From NCBI GenBank assembly GCA_049976205.1, contig JBMFIR010000003.1:1-64000 (forward strand): DNA of 64,000 nt, written 5' to 3'. Positions within the stretch are counted from its first letter, which is position 1; each line of letters opens with the position of its first letter. The DNA is from WYEN01 sp049976205 (GTDB taxonomy: Archaea > Thermoproteota > Thermoprotei_A > Sulfolobales > AG1). The translations under genes and the position numbers were made by a program. This document shows, one piece after another, positions 1-8,425 of the stretch. The notes beneath the pieces are model-generated. The model worked only from the letters and a program-made list of their open reading frames with translations, did no database searches and was not told where the DNA came from.

Positions 1-82
1 ACTCTTAACTCAAATACACTTATAGAAAACCCTAGTGTTATTGGGAGTAATTAGGTTATTAAAAGATCTTAGGAGAATCACT

Positions 83-1468
83 TTATTGTCTCTTCTCTAG
101 CTCTCTAATTGTTTCTGCAAAGAGATCTAATCCTATATCTAGGTGGCGTTTTGTTATTACTAGAGGCGCCATGAATCTCATCACGTTTCCATAGTGTCCG
201 CATGTGTGCATTAATAATCCTTTCTCGAATAATCTTTTTCTTAGTTCAGTAGCTAATTTCGTTCCTGGTTTCTTACTCTTCTTATCCTCAACTAATTCTA
301 CACCGATCATGAACCCTATTCCTCGGGTATCTCCCACTATGTTTGATTGATCCATTAACTCAGAGAATCTTCTCAATGCGTATTCTCCTAATACTCTTGT
401 TCTCTCGAGTAAGTTTCTTGTCTCAATGTACTCAATTACTGCTGCTCCTGCGGCTAGTCCTAGGGGATTTGCTCTGTATGTGCCGAAGTGAAATGTTTCT
501 TCAAGTTTCTCATCTAAATCACTTCGATAAGCCACGAACGATATAGGTATTCCTCCACCGATTGCTTTTGATATGCACATAATGTCTGGTGAGACATTGA
601 AGTTCTCAATTCCCCACCACCTACCTGTTCTACCAATGCCTGACTGCACTTCGTCTGCGATTAGTAATACTCCATATTTATCAGCGATCTCTCTTAATCC
701 CTTTAGGAAATTCTTTGGTGGAACAATATATCCTCCCTCTCCCTCTATAGGCTCAACAATTATACCCGCTACCTCACCAACACCGCTGTAGGGATCCTCT
801 AGCAAGTGCTCTATATAGCTGAGAACAGCATAACCACATTCCTCAGGATCCTTAGCTGGGTACGGGCATCTATAAGAATACGGGTAAGGTACCCTGACAA
901 CATTTATTAATGGTACACCAGCGTACATCTGAAGATTTCTCTTAGCAGTAGCCATAACAGCCCCTTGATGAACTCCGTGATAAGCTCCCTCAAAAGCTAA
1001 GATAACAGGTTTCTTAGTGACCCATCTCGCAATCTTCATAGCGGCTTCGCAGGCGTCGGCTCCGGTCACAGAGGTCATTATCTTAGCTCTTCCTCTCAAT
1101 CCTTCTGGTAGTATTGAGTGTAGCTTCTTTAAGAAAGTTATTCTGGCTTCACTAGGTATCTCACTCATCCAATGCCAATACTTATCTAATTGATTCTTTA
1201 TAGCTTCATAAACAAATGGGTTCCTGTGACCAACATTTAAAACAGCGATCCCAGCGACCCAATCAATATACACGTTTCCATCAACATCTCTTATAGTAGC
1301 TCCTCTAGCAGATTCGATCGCGAATTGAAAGATCTTGGGGTATATAACAGCGTTAGTCTCCAACTCTTTCTGAACACTTAAGAGCTCAAGAGACCTAGGA
1401 CCCGGTGGTTTAACAATTATTCGAGGAGCTTCAGGGAAGCTCAGAGCCTCAAATTCTTCCTCAGACAC
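83..1468 (-). CDS. Class III PLP-dependent aminotransferase (ornithine/GABA aminotransferase or amino acid racemase-like)
   Basis: 461 aa, the usual length for class III (fold type I) aminotransferases. The PLP lysine is K301 in the CISKAIGGG motif, and the cofactor-binding ADEVQSG motif with D272 lies just before it. The GAYHG motif is at 161-165. The family moves an amino group between amino acids such as acetylornithine, ornithine, GABA or lysine and 2-oxoglutarate. In Thermococcales, close relatives act as broad-range amino acid racemases, so the exact substrate cannot be read from sequence. Translation starts at GTG, directly followed by an acidic N-terminus. No arginine or lysine biosynthesis gene lies nearby, which argues against a role in a local biosynthetic operon. 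TTCAAT-type half-sites lie just upstream and may be regulatory. Confidence 0.85.
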   Translation of the reverse strand: MSEEEFEALSFPEAPRIIVKPPGPRSLELLSVQKELETNAVIYPKIFQFAIESARGATIRDVDGNVYIDWVAGIAVLNVGHRNPFVYEAIKNQLDKYWHWMSEIPSEARITFLKKLHSILPEGLRGRAKIMTSVTGADACEAAMKIARWVTKKPVILAFEGAYHGVHQGAVMATAKRNLQMYAGVPLINVVRVPYPYSYRCPYPAKDPEECGYAVLSYIEHLLEDPYSGVGEVAGIIVEPIEGEGGYIVPPKNFLKGLREIADKYGVLLIADEVQSGIGRTGRWWGIENFNVSPDIMCISKAIGGGIPISFVAYRSDLDEKLEETFHFGTYRANPLGLAAGAAVIEYIETRNLLERTRVLGEYALRRFSELMDQSNIVGDTRGIGFMIGVELVEDKKSKKPGTKLATELRKRLFEKGLLMHTCGHYGNVMRFMAPLVITKRHLDIGLDLFAETIRELEKRQ

Positions 1469-1489
1469 TTTAGACCCTCAATAAGATAG

Positions 1490-1535
1490 TTCAATTGAAA
1501 TGATATATATTCAATGATCCCTGAGAATTGAATAT
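1490..1535. promoter_or_regulatory. Cluster of TTCAAT/ATTGAA half-sites, including a perfect 9-bp inverted repeat
   Basis: TTCAATTGAA is a perfect palindrome at 1490-1499. ATATTCAAT (1507-1515) and ATTGAATAT (1527-1535) form a perfect 9-bp inverted repeat around an 11-base centre. Four TTCAAT half-sites therefore fall in 46 bp, between the end of the nitroreductase gene and the start of the aminotransferase gene. The palindrome is about where the TATA/BRE region of the aminotransferase promoter should be. An operator is the simplest reading; a transcript-end hairpin for the nitroreductase gene is the alternative. Confidence 0.4.
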
Positions 1536-1585
1536 TTTATGGATTAAATATTGTTCCACAAACCACTTTATCTACATAGGATTTG

Positions 1586-2122
1586 TCAAGACCTCAGATT
1601 ATTATTATAGCTGTTAAGATACGTTATCTCACTAAGATCTTTTCTACTCTTAGGTTCAGGTCTCTCAGCGGGGTATCCTAAAGCGAGCATCGCTACAGGG
1701 ATATAGTTCTTTGGTAGATTAAGGATCTTCTGTATCTCCTCTATATTCCTAAGGGTCTGTATCCAGACACTCCCTAAACCAACCGCGTGGGCAGCCAACA
1801 TTATATACATTGCAACATTCGCACAATCCACCTGATAAGAGTCTGGTGAGGTCTTTTCATCGCAGGCAATAACGATCCCTACAGACGCGTCATTTAGTGG
1901 ATAAGCCCATTTATGTATATTAGCTAACTTAGACTTGATCTCCTTATCACTAACTACCACGAATATCCAAGGCTGCCTATTACCAGCACTCGGCGCGTAC
2001 CTAGCTACATCAAGAATCTTTTTAATAACCTCAATATCCACTGGTTTATCAAGGAATTTTCGAATACTCCTTCTGGTCAATAGGAATTTTAATAAGGTCT
2101 CACTATCAAAACTTTGTGTCAT
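1586..2122 (-). CDS. Nitroreductase-family FMN oxidoreductase
   Basis: 178 aa, a normal size for the FMN-dependent nitroreductase fold. The N-terminal RRSIRKF at 17-23 supplies the phosphate-binding arginines of FMN, and the APSAGNRQPW motif at 43-52 is the family's second hallmark. The C-terminal LALGYPAERPEPKSRKDL stretch also matches. Such enzymes are homodimeric NAD(P)H oxidoreductases acting on quinones, nitro compounds or flavins; the physiological substrate is unknown here. It starts at ATG. It lies upstream of the aminotransferase on the same strand but is separated from it by a 117-base gap with palindromes, so the two are probably independent units. It is divergent from an MFS gene. 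Confidence 0.85.
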   Translation of the reverse strand: MTQSFDSETLLKFLLTRRSIRKFLDKPVDIEVIKKILDVARYAPSAGNRQPWIFVVVSDKEIKSKLANIHKWAYPLNDASVGIVIACDEKTSPDSYQVDCANVAMYIMLAAHAVGLGSVWIQTLRNIEEIQKILNLPKNYIPVAMLALGYPAERPEPKSRKDLSEITYLNSYNNNLRS

Positions 2123-2168
2123 GAAAAATCGCCAATTAAAATAATTTGATTACCATATTTACATTTTT

Positions 2169-2220
2169 TGATTAATTAATTTAATCACTATTAAGAAACT
2201 ATTAACTCATTTTAGTTAAT
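2169..2220. promoter_or_regulatory. Two perfect 7-bp inverted repeats in a divergent promoter region
   Basis: TGATTAA-5-TTAATCA occupies 2169-2187 and ATTAACT-6-AGTTAAT occupies 2201-2220, both perfect. They lie between the divergent nitroreductase and MFS genes. A possible TATA element of the MFS gene (ACCATAAAGC, about 2228-2237) follows the second repeat and sits roughly 30 bases before the GTG start. The position suggests operator sites for an Lrp/AsnC- or MarR-type regulator. The AT-rich context makes chance palindromes possible. Confidence 0.35.
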
Positions 2221-2265
2221 TTATTCACCATAAAGCTTAAGTCAGTTGATTCTTTAGCTTCGTCG

Positions 2266-3465
2266 GTGATAGTATCAGTGAATAATTTATCTATTAAGTA
2301 TTTATCCGCGATATATTTTATCGTATTCATAGCCCTAATAGATCACTCAATAATAGCACCTGTAATAGCTCAATACGGTAGGAGCCTAGGAGCATCGTCT
2401 TCTCTAGCAGGCTTAATAACTGCTTCTTACTCAATTGCTGCGTTATTTGCATTACCTATCATAGGAATCCTCTTAGACAAATTCTCGAGAACCAGGATAC
2501 TACAGATCCTTTTAGCAATCGATCCTTTGATTACTCTTATGTATACGAGAGCATCAGATCCTTACCAGCTATTGATCATAAGATCTCTTCACGGCGCAAT
2601 TGACTCAGGTGTTTTTCCAAGTATCTTAGCAATATTTAGAGACATAGTAACAAGACGACTAGGACTAGGACTAACAATCTACTGGATCTTGTCAGCGCTG
2701 CCAATCATAATAGGTAATTTTATTACTAGACAACTTGTTATTCTATATGGATTCCACAGCATATTTTACCTAGTAGCAATTTTATTCTTAATAGGCTTCT
2801 CTCTATCACTCTATATAGGGAAAGGATACCGAGAACTTGTATTTAGAGAAGAAATACCGGAATACACTATTGATAAGAAGAACAAAATATCGAGCACCTT
2901 AATAATTGCTTATGCATCAGCTCTCACACTATATCTAATGATAGGCTCAGTTGTTGGTAGTATGGGGACACTTCTCACAGAGAAACTATATGTTACCAGA
3001 GAAATAGCATCAGCAGAAGTAGCTACGTGGAGCATGATTTCATCAGTTATATCCCTACTATTCATAGCAGTATTCACATCTTATCTGGTTAAGAATCCAC
3101 GTAATTTACTCGTAACAGAATTAATTGGTTTATTAATGATCCTGTGCTCATCAACTCTATTGATCCTCGGCATAGATCACTTGACGAGATTAACTTCCTC
3201 AGTGTTGTTCGGAGGTGCTTTAGGAACAATATTACCAGCTTCCTCAAAGGCAGCGACAGACGTTAGGTTTAGAAGAAGAGGATTATCTTCAGCTCTGCTA
3301 TCAGTATCTTTTCTAATAGGTGTAATAATGGGATCCGTGTCTTCATCAAGAATCCTCGAGTACTCTCATAGAGAATATCTAAATCTTAATTTCATGCCTC
3401 CATTTATTGCATCAATGATACTAGTTGTATACGTGATAATTGTATTGATTTTTTGGAGAAGATGA
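2266..3465 (+). CDS. Major facilitator superfamily transporter
   Basis: 399 aa, almost entirely hydrophobic, with about 12 predicted membrane segments split 6+6 by a charged loop near residues 195-215. The loop between segments 2 and 3 carries a motif-A-like sequence, GILLDKFSRTR, typical of MFS proteins. The N-terminal half shows the drug-efflux-like pattern (an aspartate in segment 1, then APVIAQYG), but a substrate cannot be assigned. Translation starts at GTG, and a possible TATA box about 30 bases upstream fits a short or absent leader. A second MFS gene and a membrane glycosyltransferase follow on the same strand after a 50-base gap. Confidence 0.85.
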   Translation: MIVSVNNLSIKYLSAIYFIVFIALIDHSIIAPVIAQYGRSLGASSSLAGLITASYSIAALFALPIIGILLDKFSRTRILQILLAIDPLITLMYTRASDPYQLLIIRSLHGAIDSGVFPSILAIFRDIVTRRLGLGLTIYWILSALPIIIGNFITRQLVILYGFHSIFYLVAILFLIGFSLSLYIGKGYRELVFREEIPEYTIDKKNKISSTLIIAYASALTLYLMIGSVVGSMGTLLTEKLYVTREIASAEVATWSMISSVISLLFIAVFTSYLVKNPRNLLVTELIGLLMILCSSTLLILGIDHLTRLTSSVLFGGALGTILPASSKAATDVRFRRRGLSSALLSVSFLIGVIMGSVSSSRILEYSHREYLNLNFMPPFIASMILVVYVIIVLIFWRR

Positions 3466-3515
3466 TTCGTTTAATATTTTATTGTGTAATCAATAAGATT
3501 TATTAGATGTCGTGA

Positions 3516-4817
3516 TTGAGACAGGATCTAAAGAGAGAACTAGGGAGAACAGGATCAATAACACTTATCTATGTCATAGTATTATTGATTAGAGCTGCAA
3601 ATGCATTATTCATATACTCCTTATCTATTGGATATATTATTACAGCATATTTCCAAGGAATTATACAGGGAGTATATTCACTAACCGAGGGTTTCTCAGG
3701 TTTCTTAGGAGGATTATTCTACGATAGGCTAGGCCCCCAAAAAACACTTATCATAGCATCTATACTTATTGTATCTGCTTATTCTTTGTCAACCACTATA
3801 TACATGATCCATGCGGACCCAAGAGATCTTATCGCTCCGCAAGTAATAGCGGGTTTATCAGCAGCCCTACTAGTGACCTCCTCAATAGCGCTAGTAGCCG
3901 AGGAAACATACGGAGTATCTACTAGAAAAAGATTATTTGGGGTAGGTGGTTTAGAGATATCCAATTTATCAGGATACGTGGCGGGCTTCTTAATCGCAGC
4001 CATTATAGAGATCTTTGCACCTTTTCTCACGAGAGGCTTCGTGTCCTCACTGATATTAGTGGTTCTCGCCTTAATAACATCAATATACTTATCCACTAGA
4101 GTAAGAGAGATCTACGTACCTCGTGAGAGAAGCGTCCAACAAAAGCTATTCTATGTTGAAAAGAGATCTCTTTATCTAGTACCTATGTGGCTAGGTATAT
4201 CAATTATACTTGGAGTAGCTTTTATATCAGTTAGGATCCTCAGAGAATTATTAGGTGAAGCGGGGATCTACCAATACAGTAATTTAATAAGAGAGTCGCA
4301 TGGATTAAGCCTCTACATGGTTTTTGCCGTAGTGCTTCTATCAATAGGTATATTACTTGGGAGTTATTTATCGAGTTTATTTGGTAGGATCAGATCTCTT
4401 CTAATAGGACTATTAGCGACACCTATAGCATTGATCTCGCTCGGATATTTTATTAATAAAACAATTAATATGAAGATAACACTCTCGATAGCAGACTTTA
4501 AGGAATTAATGACGACTCCTGAAATAAGTATATCACTAATACTAATGATTATCGGAGCTTCACTAGCACTTATGTTACCTCCATCACTATTAGCTCTACT
4601 AGCTGATTTCACTGACGCATCTAGAATTAGAGGTTTATCCTCAGGGATATACGTGACCACACTGGGAATAGGCATTTTCGTGGGGAATGTGCTAGGAGGC
4701 TACATATTCACTTACTATGGTCTTGTACACTTAACAGTTATTATATCAATAATATTCACTCCACTTGGTTTAGCAACATATTTTCTTGTTAAGAGATCTT
4801 TTGAGGGATCAAGGTAA
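3516..4817 (+). CDS. Major facilitator superfamily transporter
   Basis: 433 aa with about 12 predicted membrane segments. The first cytoplasmic loop has a motif-A variant, GGLFYDRLGPQKT. The start is TTG, because the ATG nine bases upstream runs straight into a stop. Its last base is shared with the A of the ATG of the next gene (a glycosyltransferase), so the two are translationally coupled. Some MFS proteins export sugars or lipids, so coupling to a membrane glycosyltransferase could mean that it moves the precursor or product of that enzyme. This is inference, and the substrate is unknown. Confidence 0.8.
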   Translation: MRQDLKRELGRTGSITLIYVIVLLIRAANALFIYSLSIGYIITAYFQGIIQGVYSLTEGFSGFLGGLFYDRLGPQKTLIIASILIVSAYSLSTTIYMIHADPRDLIAPQVIAGLSAALLVTSSIALVAEETYGVSTRKRLFGVGGLEISNLSGYVAGFLIAAIIEIFAPFLTRGFVSSLILVVLALITSIYLSTRVREIYVPRERSVQQKLFYVEKRSLYLVPMWLGISIILGVAFISVRILRELLGEAGIYQYSNLIRESHGLSLYMVFAVVLLSIGILLGSYLSSLFGRIRSLLIGLLATPIALISLGYFINKTINMKITLSIADFKELMTTPEISISLILMIIGASLALMLPPSLLALLADFTDASRIRGLSSGIYVTTLGIGIFVGNVLGGYIFTYYGLVHLTVIISIIFTPLGLATYFLVKRSFEGSR

Positions 4818-5992
4818 TGATTGATAGAAGTATTTCACCGATACTTCCAGTAAAAAATGAGAGCAAAGAATCTATAAAGACAACACTTGATAGCTTAGAG
4901 AAAATTTATTCCAGAGATAATTTCTCGAAACTCTATATAGTGTATCCATTAAATGACCAAGTCTCAAAGAAGAGTCTTAAGGAGATCCTTAGTGAAACAA
5001 AATATAGCTATCCAATAGAAGTTGTTGAGAGCCCTAATACAGATGGTTTAAAAGCACTAGATCTAAACTATATACTGTACAACTACGCTGAGGAAGATAT
5101 AATTGGTGTATTTGACGCTGATGATTTCATAGATACAGAGATCTTAACAAAAGTCCGCGAAGCTTTTAAGAAAGGCTATGTAGCTGTTAGCCCAAGAGTC
5201 TATAGATATAGACCATCTCTATTAGGTAGACTAGTATATGTAGAGACCGTCATATGGTATGATATATGGATCAATATATTACAGAGATTAAATCTACATA
5301 CACCACTTAGTGGAGAAGGTTTATTTGTGAAGACTAGTGTTGTAAAGAGCCTTGGAGGCTTTCCTCAAGAGCTTGCTGAAGACGCTGCATTATCAGTTTT
5401 ACTCGGTTTAAAAGGCTACATGTACGGCTACATAGATTCGTATGTAATTGAACTTGCTCCTAGAAGTATTAAGGCTCTGATTAAGCAACGGATAAGATGG
5501 TATAAAGGGCACCTCAAAATCTTTTTAAATTTGCTTAGAACAAAATTATTTCTCAAATCAATTAGTAGGATCTTCGCCACATACATAATGATTTTTACCC
5601 CATCAATAATTTATTTAGCTCCTGTAAGTCTTGAAATATATAATTTGAGACATGTCTTAAGAAATACACAAGATCCATACTCATTAATCAAGTATTTCAT
5701 TGAGGACTCAATGAGTTTATTAACTGTGCCTACTCAATTAATTAATGGATACTACAATGATCTTTTAAGAATATTCTTAGCGTCACTCTTATACTCATAC
5801 ATAGCTCTGCTAGTGATCTTAATATACCAGTTAATTAAAAGACACGGAAGAATCATAGGTCTTAGAGAAATTGTCTCGATAAGCATTATTTCAATCTTCA
5901 TGCTACCAATATACTGGTTATTTCTCTCAATAGCATTCATACTCTCATTAAAGCCTTCAGGGAACAAGTGGTATAGAACCGAGAGGAGATGA
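4817..5992 (+). CDS. Membrane-bound family 2 glycosyltransferase (BcsA/Csl-like)
   Basis: 391 aa. The N-terminal half is a GT-A fold with the metal-binding FDADD motif (D100, D102), the acidic AEDA motif at 187-190 where the catalytic base is expected, and QRIRW at 224-228, the Q-x-x-R-W motif of processive GT2 enzymes. Three or four hydrophobic segments after residue 240 anchor it in the membrane. The family uses NDP-sugars to build polysaccharide or glycolipid. The N-terminus lacks the long membrane region of true cellulose synthases, so a short-chain or lipid-linked product is more likely. It overlaps the preceding MFS gene by one base. Confidence 0.85.
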   Translation: MIDRSISPILPVKNESKESIKTTLDSLEKIYSRDNFSKLYIVYPLNDQVSKKSLKEILSETKYSYPIEVVESPNTDGLKALDLNYILYNYAEEDIIGVFDADDFIDTEILTKVREAFKKGYVAVSPRVYRYRPSLLGRLVYVETVIWYDIWINILQRLNLHTPLSGEGLFVKTSVVKSLGGFPQELAEDAALSVLLGLKGYMYGYIDSYVIELAPRSIKALIKQRIRWYKGHLKIFLNLLRTKLFLKSISRIFATYIMIFTPSIIYLAPVSLEIYNLRHVLRNTQDPYSLIKYFIEDSMSLLTVPTQLINGYYNDLLRIFLASLLYSYIALLVILIYQLIKRHGRIIGLREIVSISIISIFMLPIYWLFLSIAFILSLKPSGNKWYRTERR

Positions 5993-6001
5993 TAGAATTA
6001 C

Positions 6002-6280
6002 TTAAAATATTATCTTGTAAGCATCGTAGACACCGCGATTATTTATGAACTGCATTATTTTATTGAACTCATCTTCACTAACACTTTTCTTAATATACAT
6101 TCTCTCGCCAAAGGTTTCATTAATAAAGTAGATCATGTACTTATTTCTTTTCCTTTTACCACTAATATCTAGATAGATATATACACAAATCTCATTCCCA
6201 TATATATTATCTTCGCATTTCTCGTAAATCTTTTTGAGACCCGGATATTCGCTATTTTCACTATCTTTTTTATAGCTCAT
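6002..6280 (-). CDS. Hypothetical small protein, 92 aa
   Basis: Not recognised. The product is hydrophilic and lysine/glutamate-rich, with a central beta-rich stretch (NEICVYIYLDISG, KYMIYFINETFG) and no signal peptide or membrane segment. Expression is credible: a strong GAGGTG ribosome site sits about 6 bases before the ATG, and a TATA-like AATATTTATAAC lies on the same strand around 6330. It ends 9 bases from the convergent glycosyltransferase gene. It could be a small regulator or antitoxin-like protein, but nothing in the sequence decides that. Confidence 0.6.
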   Translation of the reverse strand: MSYKKDSENSEYPGLKKIYEKCEDNIYGNEICVYIYLDISGKRKRNKYMIYFINETFGERMYIKKSVSEDEFNKIMQFINNRGVYDAYKIIF

Positions 6281-6440
6281 ATAAACACCTCAGTTAGTTA
6301 GCGGATAATATAATGAGAGTTAAGGTTATAAATATTTTATAGTCTAACTCTAGATCATGTAATAATTCATCAAAAGATTTATGGTTTTTATAGATACTAA
6401 AAATCATATCCTTAAAAAGAAAAGAATTCGCTGAGTAAAA

Positions 6441-8273
6441 CTACAAAAACTCCTCTGATAATCTATTAATAAAAGTGATGAATTGATCCATATTTCTCGC
6501 CACACCAAATCTCTCTAAACCTAGTAAACCTCTTAACTTACTAGACATAAATCTTCTGTCTCCTAAAATAACAACTGCTCTATCGTTAATGCCCCTCACG
6601 GATCTACCGATTGCTTGCATAGTTCTTATATACGCCTCATTATTAAAAAGCAATTCCCTAAAAATCTCTTTACTAATTTTTCTAGAGCCTCTCTCAATAA
6701 GGATATTCATATAGTCATCAGGTTGAGGATATGGTACACCTGCTACAAATACTCCTCTAACAAGCGATGCCCCATTTCTAACAAATTCTATACCCTCAGA
6801 AATTTTTCCTCCAGCCACTATGTGTATAGATGCGCTAGGATTATTCGTCACGTATTCATTAACTTCCTCGAAGGTTGTTTTTTGATTCTCGACAAAGTCT
6901 TTCTCGGTACTCGACAGATAGGTAAGTATATTACTCATAAAATCATAGCTTGGGTAAACAATCACTTTTAAACCGCTTATTCTCTTGAATATATCTATAT
7001 ATCTGGAGTATAGTCTATACATTAACTCGCCTCTATAAGTATATCTTGAGGATAATTCTGTGGCTACTATAACAGCCATATTATCCTGTGGTCTCCAAGA
7101 AATATACTCATGGGCATTGACTTGATCAACTTTATCGAGACCAATTAAATCCTCCGCAAATTCTTTTGTTGGTGGTGTGCCAGACATCATAAGGATTCTC
7201 TTATATCTACTGAGAACATCACCTATAACACTATGATCAACGGCAGAGACCTGGATCAATACTTTATCCCCGGACTCTCTCAATACAAACATCTCAAACC
7301 TGGGATCATTCAATAGATTTAATGCAGATGCTACCCTAACTAAACGCACTCTCTTAGATACCGCGTACTCAACACCTCGACTCTCAAATAACTCCATAAA
7401 TACTATTCTCTTTATCTCTACAGCAGATTGCGTTATGATATCAATTATCTGTGGATCGAGACCTACTTCTAATCTACTAATATATTTAAGTTGATTGGAG
7501 ACAGATCTCTTCATAGCTATATCTAATATCTTCTTAAGAATATTTATTACAAATTCTTTCTCACCTAAATACTTCCTTACTTCCTCAATAGATTTCTCAA
7601 TATCTGCTATGTTAAATTCTTCAGAGAAGATTCTTGAGGGTATTGTAAGCATATGAGCTTCATCTATTACGAGAGAGTATTCGGAGGGATCTCTTGTCTC
7701 TAGAATGGTGTTGAATAACTCAAGATCCATTGCATAAGGATATGTAACCACTAAATAACTTGATTCCTCAGCAAGTTTAGCTAGTGAAAAGAAGGGGCAC
7801 GCACCTAGCTCTCTAAATATTCTACTAGTGATCCTCTCAGGGTAATCCTCTTGAGAAACTATATAAAATACCTCTTCAGACGAGATCTTTTTAGCATTAT
7901 TATAGAATTCGCATTTTCCTAAGGATCTGAGTAGTTGACAACTCAACCAGAAATCCTCAGGATCCATGTTCTTATCTCTGAGAAGTGGACACATTCTATG
8001 AGCAGAATAAATGAATGAGTACGAGAAACCTCTTCTCCTACTATACAGCCTCCTCAGATCTCTTAAAACAGGCTGAACCTCATTCCTGGTCCTGACACTA
8101 TGTATAACTGGTGGGTCTGTTAGCATAGATGCTATAGCAACACTTGTTTTCCCAAAACCCGTGGGTGCTTTAAAAATAATTGTTTTGGATCCCTCCTTAA
8201 ACTTCTTGTATATAGCATCTATACTCTCTCGCTGACCCTCTCTGAATCTCTCGTATGGAAATAATTCAGCCAT
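6441..8273 (-). CDS. xpd: XPD/Rad3-family Fe-S DNA helicase
   Basis: 610 aa, superfamily 2 helicase. The Q-motif region is at 6-20, Walker A APTGFGKT at 36-43, the DEAH box at 204-207, and the motif VI region contains QAIGRSVRG. Four cysteines (C95, C112, C121, C159) lie between motifs Ia and II, exactly where XPD carries its [4Fe-4S] cluster, including the SAHRMCP signature. XPD unwinds DNA 5' to 3' using ATP and is linked to nucleotide excision repair in eukaryotes; its archaeal role is less clear. The length and domain order are normal for archaeal XPD. It is divergent from the C/D sRNA-pus10 unit. Confidence 0.95.
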   Translation of the reverse strand: MAELFPYERFREGQRESIDAIYKKFKEGSKTIIFKAPTGFGKTSVAIASMLTDPPVIHSVRTRNEVQPVLRDLRRLYSRRRGFSYSFIYSAHRMCPLLRDKNMDPEDFWLSCQLLRSLGKCEFYNNAKKISSEEVFYIVSQEDYPERITSRIFRELGACPFFSLAKLAEESSYLVVTYPYAMDLELFNTILETRDPSEYSLVIDEAHMLTIPSRIFSEEFNIADIEKSIEEVRKYLGEKEFVINILKKILDIAMKRSVSNQLKYISRLEVGLDPQIIDIITQSAVEIKRIVFMELFESRGVEYAVSKRVRLVRVASALNLLNDPRFEMFVLRESGDKVLIQVSAVDHSVIGDVLSRYKRILMMSGTPPTKEFAEDLIGLDKVDQVNAHEYISWRPQDNMAVIVATELSSRYTYRGELMYRLYSRYIDIFKRISGLKVIVYPSYDFMSNILTYLSSTEKDFVENQKTTFEEVNEYVTNNPSASIHIVAGGKISEGIEFVRNGASLVRGVFVAGVPYPQPDDYMNILIERGSRKISKEIFRELLFNNEAYIRTMQAIGRSVRGINDRAVVILGDRRFMSSKLRGLLGLERFGVARNMDQFITFINRLSEEFL

Positions 8274-8331
8274 TACTATTCAACTAATTAGTAATCGTTG
8301 AAAATATATTATATTGAACATATTATATTAA

Positions 8332-8388
8332 TTGAATGATGTGTTTGCCGAGTCCTGATAAATGATGATCGAACCCCTGTCTGAGCAA
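8332..8388 (+). ncRNA. C/D box small RNA (2'-O-methylation guide)
   Basis: The order and spacing are those of an archaeal C/D box sRNA. Box C is AUGAUGU (8336-8342, last base non-canonical), followed by a 12-nt guide GUUUGCCGAGUC (8343-8354), box D' CUGA (8355-8358), box C' AUGAUGA (8362-8368), a 12-nt guide UCGAACCCCUGU (8369-8380) and box D CUGA (8381-8384). UUG and CAA at the ends can form a short terminal stem. A TATA-like AATATATTAT lies about 26 bases before the inferred 5' end. The second guide is complementary to ACAGGGGUUCGA, which looks like a tRNA T-arm. The first would pair with GACUCGGCAAAC, possibly in 23S rRNA. Targets are inferred from memory. Confidence 0.8.
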
Positions 8389-8425
8389 ATAATAACTATT
8401 AACATCAATATGTTTCTGGGATACA

